The position numbers and the translations under genes are program-made. Below, piece by piece: positions 8,913 to 17,802 of a DNA stretch of 64,000 nt (positions within the stretch are counted from its first letter, which is position 1; each line of letters opens with the position of its first letter). The stretch is from contig CBDUZZ010000016.1 of the NCBI GenBank assembly GCA_965371855.1, positions 1 through 64,000 on the forward strand. The letters are read 5' to 3'. Origin of the DNA: JAADEM01 sp965371855 (lineage in GTDB: Bacteria; Bacteroidota; Bacteroidia; Bacteroidales; Marinilabiliaceae). The notes beneath the pieces are model-generated. The model saw nothing but the letters and a program-made list of their open reading frames with translations, made no database searches and was not told the DNA's origin.

Positions 8913-8993
8913 AATTGGCAGCAAAGTTAATACAATTGTGCCTTAAAGTTAAAAGTTTAGAAAGTTAAAAGTTTGTAAAGTTGAGATTAATCT

Positions 8994-9698
8994 CTAAGCA
9001 ACAGTAACCTCTTCATTAACAACATCAAGTTCTACAAGCCCGTCTTTTAATTTAATTATGCGGTGAGCATGCATGGCTATATCGTGCTCATGGGTAACCA
9101 CAATAACGGTATTACCCAGTTTATGAATCTTATCAAACAAACGCATTATATCTACTGATGTTTTGGAATCGAGATTACCGGTTGGTTCATCAGCAAGGAT
9201 AATAGATGGGTTATTTACCAGAGCCCTGGCTACAGCAACTCTTTGACGTTGACCTCCTGATAACTCATTCGGTTTGTGTGTCATTCTGGGTTCAAGACCA
9301 ACACTTTTTAATGTCTCTTTTCCCCGTTTTTCCCTTTCTGATTTAGATACTCCGGCATATATGAGTGGCAGCACTACATTTTCCAATGCCGTATTACGTT
9401 GTAACAAGTTAAATGTTTGAAAAACAAAGCCAATCTCCTTATTTCTTATTTCAGCCAAATCTTCATCCTCCATGTGACTAACATCAGAACCATTGAGAAT
9501 ATATATTCCATCAGTAGGAGTATCCAATGCGCCAATGAGATTCATTAACGTTGATTTACCGGAACCGGATGCCCCCATTATTGCTACATACTCTCCTTTA
9601 TGAATCGTAAGTGTTATTCCTTGTAAAGCTTTAACAGTCTGCGAACCCACATAGTAAAACTTTTTCAGGTCGGCTATTTCAATTAGTTTTGTATCCAT
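8994..9698 (-). CDS. ABC transporter ATP-binding protein, LolD/MacB type
   Basis: 234 residues. Walker A GASGSGKST at 42-50, signature LSGGQRQRVAVARAL, Walker B IILADEPTGNLDSKT and switch histidine VVTHEHD are all intact. The LDSKT and FQTFNLL motifs place it in the MacB/LolD/FtsE group, whose ATPases act with separate permeases as mechanotransmitters for lipoproteins, peptides or export pumps. No permease gene is adjacent, so its partner must be encoded elsewhere. A tandem run of AAAGTTAAAAGTTT phrases separates it from the ClC gene. Confidence 0.92.
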   Translation of the reverse strand: MDTKLIEIADLKKFYYVGSQTVKALQGITLTIHKGEYVAIMGASGSGKSTLMNLIGALDTPTDGIYILNGSDVSHMEDEDLAEIRNKEIGFVFQTFNLLQRNTALENVVLPLIYAGVSKSEREKRGKETLKSVGLEPRMTHKPNELSGGQRQRVAVARALVNNPSIILADEPTGNLDSKTSVDIMRLFDKIHKLGNTVIVVTHEHDIAMHAHRIIKLKDGLVELDVVNEEVTVA

Positions 9699-9752
9699 TT
9701 CTTATGTTTTTCACAAACAAATATAATTATTTAATTAGAAAGTTGAGAAAAC

Positions 9753-10538
9753 TCACATCACAACATAGTGTTGCTTTTTACACTCTTTACGAAAAAAAAC
9801 TAATCCTAACTGATATAAATCAACTGTAACTGTTGGTTCAGGCGCATCACAAATCTCCCTCCATGCATCCTCCATTCCTTTCGACCAGTGAATATCATCA
9901 AAAACAAATATTGAATCATTGCCGGCTTTCTCTTTACACATATTAAAATAATCAACTGTTGCATCCCGCTCATGATGACCGTCAACAAAGAGAAAATCAA
10001 TTGTTTCAACTTTTTTCAGCACTGATGGCAAAACATCATAAAAACGGCCAACCAATGAATTTATCCTGTTCAGCTCTAAACGAGAAAATAAATCACGAGC
10101 TATTGCGGCAGTTTCAGGGCAACCCTCAATAGTGTATACAGTATTGGATCTTGCAGGCAAAGAAAGATACAGCGTAGAAACACCAAGCGAAGTGCCCAGT
10201 TCAACAATATTTCTGCTTTTATACCTGCTAACAAGGCGGAACAGAACCTCTCCGTATTTTTTACGGATCGCAGAATGCCTGTATATATCAGAAACTTTTC
10301 GTTTTCTGTTTTTCAACGTATGACTTCCTGCACCGTAATCACTCACTTCTATAACCTTATCCGACTTTTTTAAATTTTGCCGATAATCATTGATCTGCCT
10401 GAAAGAATAAAACGGATGTTTATCATATAAAACCTCACGAACCAGTTCAAACATAAACGGACTGTGTATTCCATGACCTTTGTAATGTCTGGAATTCAGC
10501 AGGTAATTCAGATATTGTTTAACGGAGAAAATATTCAT
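9753..10538 (-). CDS. class I SAM-dependent methyltransferase
   Basis: 261 residues. The SAM-binding motif I is NIVELGTSLGVSTLYLS, followed by the acidic end of strand 2 (VYTIEG) and motif IDFLFVDGHHERDATVDYF, a pattern of the Methyltransf_24 / O-methyltransferase group. FVFDDIHWSKGMEDAW is a conserved later strand. The N-terminal KGHGIHSPFMFELVREV is a signature I associate with Bacteroidota versions of unknown substrate. Cytoplasmic. Single gene, divergent from the 10629 gene. Confidence 0.85.
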   Translation of the reverse strand: MNIFSVKQYLNYLLNSRHYKGHGIHSPFMFELVREVLYDKHPFYSFRQINDYRQNLKKSDKVIEVSDYGAGSHTLKNRKRKVSDIYRHSAIRKKYGEVLFRLVSRYKSRNIVELGTSLGVSTLYLSLPARSNTVYTIEGCPETAAIARDLFSRLELNRINSLVGRFYDVLPSVLKKVETIDFLFVDGHHERDATVDYFNMCKEKAGNDSIFVFDDIHWSKGMEDAWREICDAPEPTVTVDLYQLGLVFFRKECKKQHYVVM

Positions 10539-10628
10539 TTGCCACTTTTATACAAAAAAAGTAATTTAGCCAACAAAGAAAGAATTATTCTTTTACTTTT
10601 TTTCTTTGTACCTGATAAAATTAAAAAT

Positions 10629-11078
10629 ATGGAATACAAAAAGAATTTGAAAAATGAGATTAAAATAAATAAAGTCCCATTTATATTAGGCATATTAATA
10701 ATTCTGTTTGCTGTTTTTTGGATACCAATACGCATATTTGAGAATGATAACATCAGAGTTTTTGACTGGATTTACATTACATTTTATTTATCACTAGGGC
10801 TTGTTCAGATTTTTTATGGATGGAAACAATCGTATGGTAAAGCATCTATTTTAATAAACGATAATATTTTAAGTATTAAAAACCGTTTATTTACAATGGA
10901 AATAGATTGGAAAGATATTCAATCTATCGAGAGAAAATCTGACAATATCGTTATTTATAAAACAAATAATACTCTGAAGGTTATTTCAACCAAATGGCTT
11001 AAAAACTCTTTCATTTCAGAACTCTCAAATATAATTTCAATAATAGCGAAAGAAAAAGGAATAAATTGCAGTATCTGA
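10629..11078 (+). CDS. two-TM membrane protein with PH-like tail, hypothetical
   Basis: 149 residues from ATG 10629 (MEYKKNLKNEIK). The frame is open further upstream, but that part overlaps the divergent methyltransferase start and is low complexity. Two hydrophobic segments (FILGILIILFAVFWIPI and WIYITFYLSLGLVQIFYG) precede a soluble tail: ASILINDNILSIKNRLFTMEIDWKDIQSIE... This resembles bacterial PH-like (bPH) membrane proteins, in which a beta sandwich follows a TM pair. Function unknown. The FKBP gene follows after 15 bp on the same strand, so they may share a transcript. Confidence 0.65.
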   Translation: MEYKKNLKNEIKINKVPFILGILIILFAVFWIPIRIFENDNIRVFDWIYITFYLSLGLVQIFYGWKQSYGKASILINDNILSIKNRLFTMEIDWKDIQSIERKSDNIVIYKTNNTLKVISTKWLKNSFISELSNIISIIAKEKGINCSI

Positions 11079-11093
11079 AACGATAATTATTAC

Positions 11094-11525
11094 ATGAGCA
11101 GAAAACAAGGGAAAAAGATAAACCGAGGTAGTGCAGGCCAAAACAAAAAGAAGAGTTTAGATTTTTTGGAAAAGAACAGAAAAAAGGATGGGATTCTGGA
11201 AACTGCATCCGGATTACAGTATGAAATAATTAAAGAGACATCGGGGAAGAAACCAACTGAAAACAGCACGGTGAAGGTTCACCAAAGATCCATGATGCCT
11301 GGAGGAAAAATTCTTGATGACACATATAAAGATGCTACTCCTGTGGAATTCAACCTCAATGAAGTTATTGAAGGATATCGCGAAGGACTAATGATGATGA
11401 GCACCGGCAGCCGATACCGCTTTTACGTGCCACCTGAACTGGGATGGGGTAAAAAAGGATCGGGCGGTCGCATTGGCCCTTATGCTGTTGTGATATTTGA
11501 TGTGGCTTTGATAGAATTATATTAA
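11094..11525 (+). CDS. FKBP-type peptidyl-prolyl isomerase domain, atypical active site
   Basis: 143 residues: a lysine-rich N-terminal extension (1-35), then an FKBP domain ending GWGKKGSGGRIGPYAVVIFDVALIELY. The fold marks (NLNEVIEGYREGL, GSRYRFYVPPELGWG) are clear. The usual VHYTG strand, whose Tyr lines the proline pocket, reads VHQRS here (Gln64), and the FDS loop reads LDD (75-76). It has no signal peptide, unlike many Bacteroidota FKBPs, so it is probably cytoplasmic. Isomerase activity is uncertain; chaperone function is possible. Confidence 0.8.
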   Translation: MSRKQGKKINRGSAGQNKKKSLDFLEKNRKKDGILETASGLQYEIIKETSGKKPTENSTVKVHQRSMMPGGKILDDTYKDATPVEFNLNEVIEGYREGLMMMSTGSRYRFYVPPELGWGKKGSGGRIGPYAVVIFDVALIELY

Positions 11526-11626
11526 AAAAGGTTTGGAGAGTGTTACATCAAATCTATATGTTTTCCATGCTCTTCGCATACAGTTGTTTTTCTCTAACCG
11601 ATTTGCGGTTATACCACATCTCGTAA

Positions 11627-11657
11627 TTTGTAATTTCATATCATTTTTATATCTTTG
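11627..11657 (+). promoter_or_regulatory. promoter of the small protein/TonB/HmuY unit
   Basis: TTTG (11627-11630), a 19-bp spacer and TATCTTTG (11650-11657) match the Bacteroidota promoter consensus at both elements. Transcription would begin about 17 bp before the ATG at 11681. Confidence 0.55.
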
Positions 11658-11680
11658 TCTAAAATAACTAAAGCAATCTT

Positions 11681-12025
11681 ATGCCTTTAATAGGTTTTTC
11701 TGCACAATTTATTCCTTATATCATGGCGATGATCTTCACCATGATATTCCTTAATGGGAATAACCTTGTAAAAGCAGAAAAGCAGATTTCCAAAAACCTT
11801 GTTGTCTCAGGCAACCACATTTCATTCAGTGAAAATCCTGATGCAACCCCAAACGCATATCATTACCAAAATCATTCAAACGCTTTCTTTGCCGGTTGTG
11901 ACTTCACAACTGAATTTCAGAACAAACGTGTCTGTTCGTTAAATCCTTTTTACCGAAACAGTTTTTCGCAATCTCGTTATGTCCGGGCATTTCCACACAG
12001 AGGCCCGCCTCCTTCCCTCTCATAA
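11681..12025 (+). CDS. small membrane-anchored or exported protein upstream of TonB receptor
   Basis: 114 residues with one N-terminal hydrophobic segment (FSAQFIPYIMAMIFTMIFL, about 7-25). The remainder is rich in His, Asn and aromatic residues, includes two cysteines (GCDF and RVCSLN) and ends HRGPPPSLS. I do not recognise a named family. Support for it being a real gene comes from the well-formed promoter at 11627-11657 and from its position 65 bp before the TonB receptor gene on the same strand. The His/Cys content would fit metal or heme contact, but that is a guess. Part of the same frame region is open on the other strand by chance. Confidence 0.5.
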   Translation: MPLIGFSAQFIPYIMAMIFTMIFLNGNNLVKAEKQISKNLVVSGNHISFSENPDATPNAYHYQNHSNAFFAGCDFTTEFQNKRVCSLNPFYRNSFSQSRYVRAFPHRGPPPSLS

Positions 12026-12090
12026 TCACAGTGGCTAAACAGTTTTTTTTCAAAGAATTCATATGACTCTTTCCTTGTAAGATCTTTACA

Positions 12091-14292
12091 ATGTACAGAC
12101 AACTTATATTCACAGTTCTGCTGTTGGGAATAACTATTTTCGCAAATGCCCAAAACAGAATAAACATTACTATAACAGATGCTACATCCGGTAAACCGGT
12201 AGAGTATGCACACGTGCAATTAAAACCAATACCCAAAGGAAAGGTACTGTTCAGCATTACTGACATTAGTGGCAAGGTAAGTTTTAACCATACAGGCAGA
12301 AGTGAACTTTCTGTATCGTTCCTTGGTTATGAAACTTTTCACGATACAATTACCGGACAAAGTAACATTAATGTTCAACTAAAGCCCGGGTCAGTTACTA
12401 TCAATGATGTTATAATTACCGGTCATGCCGGTCCCGTTAAAGCAGATAAATCAATCTATAGTGTGAAAGTTTTAGACTTGAAAAGAGAGGAGGGCAAGGC
12501 TGCCGCCGACCTATATCAGCTGTTATCTACCGAATCAAACATACGATTACAGCAGGATATGTATATAGGCGGAAAAATGACTATGCAGGGTTTGTCAGGT
12601 GAATATATTAAAATTCTTATTGACGGAGTACCCGTTACAGGTCGTATGGACGGAAATATTGATATAACACAAATAAATATGAGCAATGTAGATCACATTG
12701 AAATTATAGAAGGACCATTATCGGTCATTTATGGCAGTGGAGCTCTGGCCGGTACCATTAACATTATAACTAAAGAGAAAAAGCAAAATGGGATAAACCT
12801 TGATGTAAGCACCTATGGCGAAAGTGTAGGGATTACAAATAGTGATATCTCATTCAAATATAAAAAGAACCGGAGTAGTTTTGGCATATCCGGGATGGGT
12901 TACTACTTCAACGGATGGGATAATTCCGACACCCTGTACCGCACTAAACAGTGGAAACAGAAAATCAAATATAATGTTTCAGGCCATTACATGTACTCAA
13001 TAAAAAAACTGAGATTAAAAGCATCAACAACACTGTTCAATGAAAAAGTTTTAGACAAGGGAGAACCATTTGGTGACAGGAATCAGAATGCTTTTGATTA
13101 TAACTACATAACCCGGCGTATAGACTTTAAAACAGAAGGGTATCATTATATTAATGACAGATATAAAGTGGATGTTTCTTTTGCTTATAACTTTTATCAG
13201 CGACTGAACGAAACTACTTTTCTTGATTTTGATAATAATACTTCTGTTCATACAGGAACGGACAGCACCCGGTTTGACCAAATTACATCCAGAATGATTT
13301 ATACTGCAGAGAGAAATGAAAAATTAAATTATTCTGCCGGCTTTGATATTCTGTGGGAAAAATATAGCGGCGACCGTGTTCTTGGTGGAGTTAAAGACAT
13401 TAGTGACTATGCAGCTTTTGCAACATTGAACTATAAACCTTTTTCACGGATAGAAATACAACCTGGCATAAGAGCCATGTATAACACAAAATACACTGCT
13501 CCGGTAATATATTCTTTCAACTTGTTATACACTCCTGCAAAAATATGGAAAAACCGGTTCTCTTATAGTCGAGGGTTCAAATCACCCGATTTGAAACAGC
13601 TCTATCTTGATTTTGTATTACCACAAATATCAATCACGGGCAACCCCGACCTTGATGCTGAAGACTCCTACAACATTAACTTTAACAGCACTGTCAATTT
13701 CGCAAAGCCTAAAATCTTCTATTCGTTATCGGTAAAAGCATTTTTTAACCAGCTAAACAATAAAATAGAACTTGTTTCTGTAAACAATAATGAAATGTCA
13801 TATACTTACATTAACATAAACCAAGTGAGAACTGCAGGATATGGATTTGATTTCAATTTTAAAAATCATCCGCACTATTCGGTCACTCTCAGCTGGACTA
13901 CTACCGGCTTGTGGAACAGCTTCGGATATAAATATGATGCACCGGACAAATATACCTGGTTCACCGATATTACTTCAACGTTCAACTACCATCTCATAAA
14001 ACCCGGAATTGATGTGTCTATAAATTACAAGTTTAACGGTAAAGCTCCGCAATACATTCTTGTTGATGATAAACCAGGCTTGTTTGAACGGGATAAATAC
14101 AATATGCTTGACTTTTCAACCTCAAAGTCGTTACTGAAAAACAGATTAAAAATAATGGGAGGAATAAAAAATATTTTCAACATAACTGATGTAAAACAAA
14201 CGCTTAACGGTAACAACTATATTTCACTACGGGGAAGTGACATTATTGCTTACGGAAGAAGCTTTTTTATAAAACTATCATATTCACTTTAA
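12091..14292 (+). CDS. TonB-dependent outer-membrane receptor (probable heme/metal uptake)
   Basis: 733 residues. A signal peptide (LLLGITIFANAQ) is followed by a carboxypeptidase-regulatory-like beta sandwich (about 22-105: ITITDATSGKPVEYAHVQLKP), a plug domain with the IEIIEGPLSVIYGSGALAGTINIITK signature region, and a C-terminal 22-strand barrel ending FFIKLSYSL. It imports a ligand across the outer membrane using TonB energy. The ligand is not readable from the barrel; the HmuY-like lipoprotein encoded 10 bp downstream points to heme or a metal complex. The length is nearer to HmuR/BtuB-type receptors than to the 1000-residue SusC type. Confidence 0.9.
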   Translation: MYRQLIFTVLLLGITIFANAQNRINITITDATSGKPVEYAHVQLKPIPKGKVLFSITDISGKVSFNHTGRSELSVSFLGYETFHDTITGQSNINVQLKPGSVTINDVIITGHAGPVKADKSIYSVKVLDLKREEGKAAADLYQLLSTESNIRLQQDMYIGGKMTMQGLSGEYIKILIDGVPVTGRMDGNIDITQINMSNVDHIEIIEGPLSVIYGSGALAGTINIITKEKKQNGINLDVSTYGESVGITNSDISFKYKKNRSSFGISGMGYYFNGWDNSDTLYRTKQWKQKIKYNVSGHYMYSIKKLRLKASTTLFNEKVLDKGEPFGDRNQNAFDYNYITRRIDFKTEGYHYINDRYKVDVSFAYNFYQRLNETTFLDFDNNTSVHTGTDSTRFDQITSRMIYTAERNEKLNYSAGFDILWEKYSGDRVLGGVKDISDYAAFATLNYKPFSRIEIQPGIRAMYNTKYTAPVIYSFNLLYTPAKIWKNRFSYSRGFKSPDLKQLYLDFVLPQISITGNPDLDAEDSYNINFNSTVNFAKPKIFYSLSVKAFFNQLNNKIELVSVNNNEMSYTYININQVRTAGYGFDFNFKNHPHYSVTLSWTTTGLWNSFGYKYDAPDKYTWFTDITSTFNYHLIKPGIDVSINYKFNGKAPQYILVDDKPGLFERDKYNMLDFSTSKSLLKNRLKIMGGIKNIFNITDVKQTLNGNNYISLRGSDIIAYGRSFFIKLSYSL

Positions 14293-14302
14293 ATTAATAA
14301 AC

Positions 14303-15322
14303 ATGAAAACAAAAATTAAAAACACACTGATTGCTCTAATTTTAATCGCAACATTTACTGCATGTGAGAAAGAAAACACTGAATTTTTAATCCCAAAAGG
14401 AGAAAACAACGAAGTGCATCTCGTAAATTCTGCATATACACATCAGACCTATTTCGACCTTAGCTCCAACAGCGTAGCGCTTTCTGTAGAAGCTACAGAA
14501 TGGGATTTGGCGGTGGAAACTTCCGGTTCAATGGAAACCATAAAACTTAATCCTGCTAATTCATACCGTGTCTATAAAACAACATCAACTAACATTACCG
14601 ATAAAATCACCCTGCCTGAAATTCCTGACTGGACATTTGATGACCCATCAGGAAATTTATCTGATTTAGCTTTTTACAACTGGCAAAACAATGAAGTTTA
14701 TATAATTGGAAAGAAGGAACCCAGTAATAATCCTACTATTCCATCAATTGTTCCTTTTGCAAAAATATCTTTTGAAAAAACCGATGAGGGAATAGCTGTA
14801 ATGTGGGTATTAACTGATGAGTCAACAATTAATGAGTTTACTTTAAAAACAACCTCTGAATCCCATTCTTACACATGGTTCTCTTTTGAAAACAAAAGAG
14901 AGGCCAACGTTCAACCTCCTTCTCCTGATGATTATGATCTTATTATTACATCATTTACCGGAGAGGTGCTTGATGGAACAGTATCATATATTTTTGAGCT
15001 CCGTGGAGCATTAACCAATAAAACAAATAAAGTCACCTCATATAGATATGATCCAGGTGAAGCCACAGATAATGAACACATTGAAATATTCAATAACCTT
15101 ACCAAAAATGACATTGATGTTTCAAAATATAATAATGACGCTGATGCCATAGGTTATGATTGGAAGACATTCAGCCGGACATCAATGAGCTATGAAATTG
15201 ACAAATCAAATATGTATTTTATTAAAGACAACAACAGCAATCATTACAAACTAAGGTTTACAAACTACTATAACAACTCAGGAGAGAAAGGGTACATATC
15301 CTTTACCTATTCTTTATTGTAG
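14303..15322 (+). CDS. HmuY-like surface lipoprotein
   Basis: 339 residues with a lipoprotein signal ending ATFTAC (Cys21). The N-terminal part contains QTYFDLSSNSVALSVEATEWDLAVET, the tandem YFDL...WDLA pattern of HmuY-family heme-binding lipoproteins. The C-terminal half repeats a related layout (YRYDPGEATDNEHIE... IGYDWKTFSR). In Porphyromonas, HmuY captures heme and passes it to the TonB receptor HmuR; the adjacent receptor gene here, 10 bp upstream, fits that pairing. The heme-ligating histidines of HmuY cannot be aligned by eye, so the ligand could be another cofactor or metal. Confidence 0.7.
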   Translation: MKTKIKNTLIALILIATFTACEKENTEFLIPKGENNEVHLVNSAYTHQTYFDLSSNSVALSVEATEWDLAVETSGSMETIKLNPANSYRVYKTTSTNITDKITLPEIPDWTFDDPSGNLSDLAFYNWQNNEVYIIGKKEPSNNPTIPSIVPFAKISFEKTDEGIAVMWVLTDESTINEFTLKTTSESHSYTWFSFENKREANVQPPSPDDYDLIITSFTGEVLDGTVSYIFELRGALTNKTNKVTSYRYDPGEATDNEHIEIFNNLTKNDIDVSKYNNDADAIGYDWKTFSRTSMSYEIDKSNMYFIKDNNSNHYKLRFTNYYNNSGEKGYISFTYSLL

Positions 15323-15331
15323 TATTTTTCT

Positions 15332-15364
15332 ATTGGGAGTGCAACTATGAGTTGCGCCCCCAAT
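15332..15364. terminator. hairpin between convergent genes
   Basis: ATTGGGAGTGCAAC, a 5-base loop, then GTTGCGCCCCCAAT pairs with two mismatches. It lies 10 bp after the HmuY-like gene and 13 bp before the end of the convergent lipoprotein gene, a place where a two-way terminator is expected. It resembles the perfect hairpin at 41025-41065, so it may equally be a REP-type palindrome. Confidence 0.5.
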
Positions 15365-15376
15365 ATCAGGAACTCA

Positions 15377-16051
15377 TTAAAGTTGTATCCATTTCACCCG
15401 TGAAGAATAAACTAACTTAAGGTCACCACCTGCAGCAGAAACATTATCAAGTTTAATATTTTTCACCCTTAAAATCTTTATGCCGACTTCCTTTCCGGCA
15501 AACATTGCCATAACATCAGCATTCAGTGTAATAATATTATCATCTTCTGCATCCACTTCAAAGCTAGTCTCAATATCTTCGTACATAACAACTACAGTGA
15601 TTGTTTCTTCAGAGGATTGTTTCTCTCCTGTAAATGAAATATTCAGTGTTTCTTCTCCTCTGTTCTTCTCTACCAATAGCTCACCCACATAAACAAGGGA
15701 ATCCAACTTTATACTATGGGTAAACATACGTTTCTTAAAATCCACAAAATCTATAACAGCCTCGGGTACACGCGATTCAAACGTGAGACTATAAGGATAC
15801 TCTGACTCTTCGTTGTATTCTACACAAAAACCTTCATTGACTTTCACGTATGCAGGAGGTAAAAGTTCAATCTTCTCACCTTTTTTACTACCAAGTCTAA
15901 AAACAGCATCTATAATTGTTTGATTGCTCCCCTCGTCATATTCAAACCTAAACCCCTGATATACATCTTCATTAAAAACATCGGTCTCCTCAGCGTTTTC
16001 ACATGCAAAAGACATCATCAAAATAACAGACGCTAAAAATAATTTAATCAT
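15377..16051 (-). CDS. lipoprotein of unknown function
   Basis: 224 residues with a lipoprotein signal: hydrophobic LFLASVILMMSF and lipobox Cys17 (SFACEN). The mature part is acidic and beta-rich, with strands such as AYVKVNEGFCVEYNEESEYPYSLTFES and ETITVVVMYEDIETSFEV. I recognise no named domain. It converges on the HmuY-like gene and lies 105 bp after the TPR gene on the same strand. Location is probably the periplasm or outer membrane. Confidence 0.65.
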   Translation of the reverse strand: MIKLFLASVILMMSFACENAEETDVFNEDVYQGFRFEYDEGSNQTIIDAVFRLGSKKGEKIELLPPAYVKVNEGFCVEYNEESEYPYSLTFESRVPEAVIDFVDFKKRMFTHSIKLDSLVYVGELLVEKNRGEETLNISFTGEKQSSEETITVVVMYEDIETSFEVDAEDDNIITLNADVMAMFAGKEVGIKILRVKNIKLDNVSAAGGDLKLVYSSRVKWIQL

Positions 16052-16155
16052 TCCTTCAAAATGTAATTTTCCCTATAACACAGACAAACAGAAACCCAAT
16101 TACACGTATAAAAGCTCAAGGCTACCCGGTGGGCAATGAAGACAGAAGGACCGCC

Positions 16156-17400
16156 TTAAACCTCAAGCTTCGATCTTGAAAATTCCCCATTCAAACTTCT
16201 ACTTCTAATTTTCTTTATCATGTCGTCTAACATTTTAAAAACATGGTGGTCCGGAGGTAGTACTTTACTGAATTGGGTATGGGATTTTTTAAACATCCTC
16301 ACAGCTTTTTTCGGATTGCCTTCGAGGAAAAGCAATTTGCCGTAATGAAACCGCAGATTTCCGTTTGCCTCATGATTGTTCTTATACTCCTTTAGCAACG
16401 ACTTAAAAAGACTTTCAAGTAATTCACCTTTACCCTCTTTCCTGAACATCTCCAACAACTCATCCGGAGCATCCGGATCTACAGGCGCTTGTTCAAAAAT
16501 TGTTTTCGACAAAGCCAAAGCAGCCCCGTCCTCACCTAACTGAAGCTGGGAGCGCAAAAGAAACATCTGGTTAGGATGATACGCGGGCGACAACTTATCT
16601 GCATTCCAAAACATTTCAAGCGCTTTCTCCTTCATCCCCGATTTGTAATACATTATCCCGAGAAGCCTTGCCGCATCACCTTTTTTCAGAGAATCTTCAA
16701 ATAAACCATAAGCCACCAGCATGGGCCTTATTCCATCAGCCGACTTCTTATTCAGCAAACAATTCACACCGTATCCGTAAACTGTTAAAGCGTTTTTAGT
16801 ATCCAATTCCAGTGATTTTAGATACCACTCATCAGCAGCAGCATAATTTCCGAAAACGGAATTGTAAAAAGCCAGAGCATAACTACTTTCGGCATCGTAC
16901 ACTCCATGCTCATAAGCCGATTTGTAATAGTAATAATACTTCTCTAACAGTTGTCTGGCAGAAATAAACCACCTGTCGCCCATATTTTTATATGTATTGT
17001 AATAAAAATCGCCAAGTGCTTTTATCAGTCTGTAATTGGATGGGAGTTTTTGTGTTAGTTGCAACAATACAGTATCAGGTTTAAACTCAAAGTATGAGAA
17101 GTTCTCTTCTCTCAATGTTTCCCGCAATCTATCCAACTCCTCACCATCACGCAAATCAACAAATGCAAACAGATGGTTACGGATGTTTTTAACATTATAA
17201 TTCAATGCTAAATCAACTTTTTTTAGAACGATATCAGGATTCTTATTTTCAACATCAATTTTTTGCAGGTAATCAAAAGCTGATAGGTACTGTTTTTTTT
17301 TAATTAACGAATCGCAGTGACTATTATCAAGTTGAGCAAGCACTCCCTGTAAACCAAAGAGTGTGAATATTAAGATGAAAATACCATTTCTGTTTTTCAT
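16156..17400 (-). CDS. secreted TPR-repeat protein
   Basis: 414 residues with a signal peptide (FILIFTLFGLQGVLAQ). The mature protein is helical throughout, and from about residue 145 onward contains tetratricopeptide repeats, for example YNSVFGNYAAADEWYLKSLELDTKNALTVYGYG and LGIMYYKSGMKEKALEMFWNADKLSPAYHPN. TPR solenoids bind partner proteins, but the partner is unknown. The gene stands 105 bp upstream of the lipoprotein gene, which may form a two-gene unit with it. Confidence 0.75.
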   Translation of the reverse strand: MKNRNGIFILIFTLFGLQGVLAQLDNSHCDSLIKKKQYLSAFDYLQKIDVENKNPDIVLKKVDLALNYNVKNIRNHLFAFVDLRDGEELDRLRETLREENFSYFEFKPDTVLLQLTQKLPSNYRLIKALGDFYYNTYKNMGDRWFISARQLLEKYYYYYKSAYEHGVYDAESSYALAFYNSVFGNYAAADEWYLKSLELDTKNALTVYGYGVNCLLNKKSADGIRPMLVAYGLFEDSLKKGDAARLLGIMYYKSGMKEKALEMFWNADKLSPAYHPNQMFLLRSQLQLGEDGAALALSKTIFEQAPVDPDAPDELLEMFRKEGKGELLESLFKSLLKEYKNNHEANGNLRFHYGKLLFLEGNPKKAVRMFKKSHTQFSKVLPPDHHVFKMLDDMIKKIRSRSLNGEFSRSKLEV

Positions 17401-17802
17401 GTGCTTTTAAATAACATATTCAATCATTACGAAAATCGTTAAAATAAGTTTGAAATAAAAATATTTTTCATCCACAAATTACACGAATTTGACGAATTCT
17501 TATAAAAAACCCGAAGAGGTTGTCCAAAAAGTCGTCATTCCGAGTGGAGCGAAGGAATCTCACAAAACTAAACTGCTGTAATTCTACAGATTGCTTCTTC
17601 GTTCCTCATCGCAATGACGTCAAGTTCTTTCTTTTTGGACAGCCTCTATTATTTGTGCTGATATTTAATGAGATACATTAGGACGTAGTTACAAACTACG
17701 CCCAGGTATTGGATCTCGGCTCAGACGAGAGACAGACAAGTTTTAGCCACAATTTCGCAATTCAACCATAGAACAATATATTTTTATTATTTTTGATTTC
17801 TA
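17401..17802. other. intergenic before recG with nested repeats
   Basis: No gene. Contains the copy B repeat (17516-17646), a hairpin with arms CGTAGTT/AACTACG at 17684-17700, a second small hairpin TCTCG/CGAGA at 17714-17730, and a TATTTTTG motif at 17788-17795, only 8 bp before the recG ATG. That motif could be a -7 element giving an almost leaderless transcript. Confidence 0.5.
17516..17646. repeat. GTCATTGCGA-core repeat, copy B, with TGTCC-type outer arms
   Basis: The core palindrome (17534-17618) is enclosed by outer arms GAGGTTGTCCAAAAAG (17516-17531) and CTTTTTGGACAGCCTC (17631-17646), complementary at 15 of 16 bases. The outer arms differ from those of copies C and D, so the same core is carried by different terminal repeats. 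The 131-bp unit has the shape of a non-autonomous mobile element. Confidence 0.75.
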
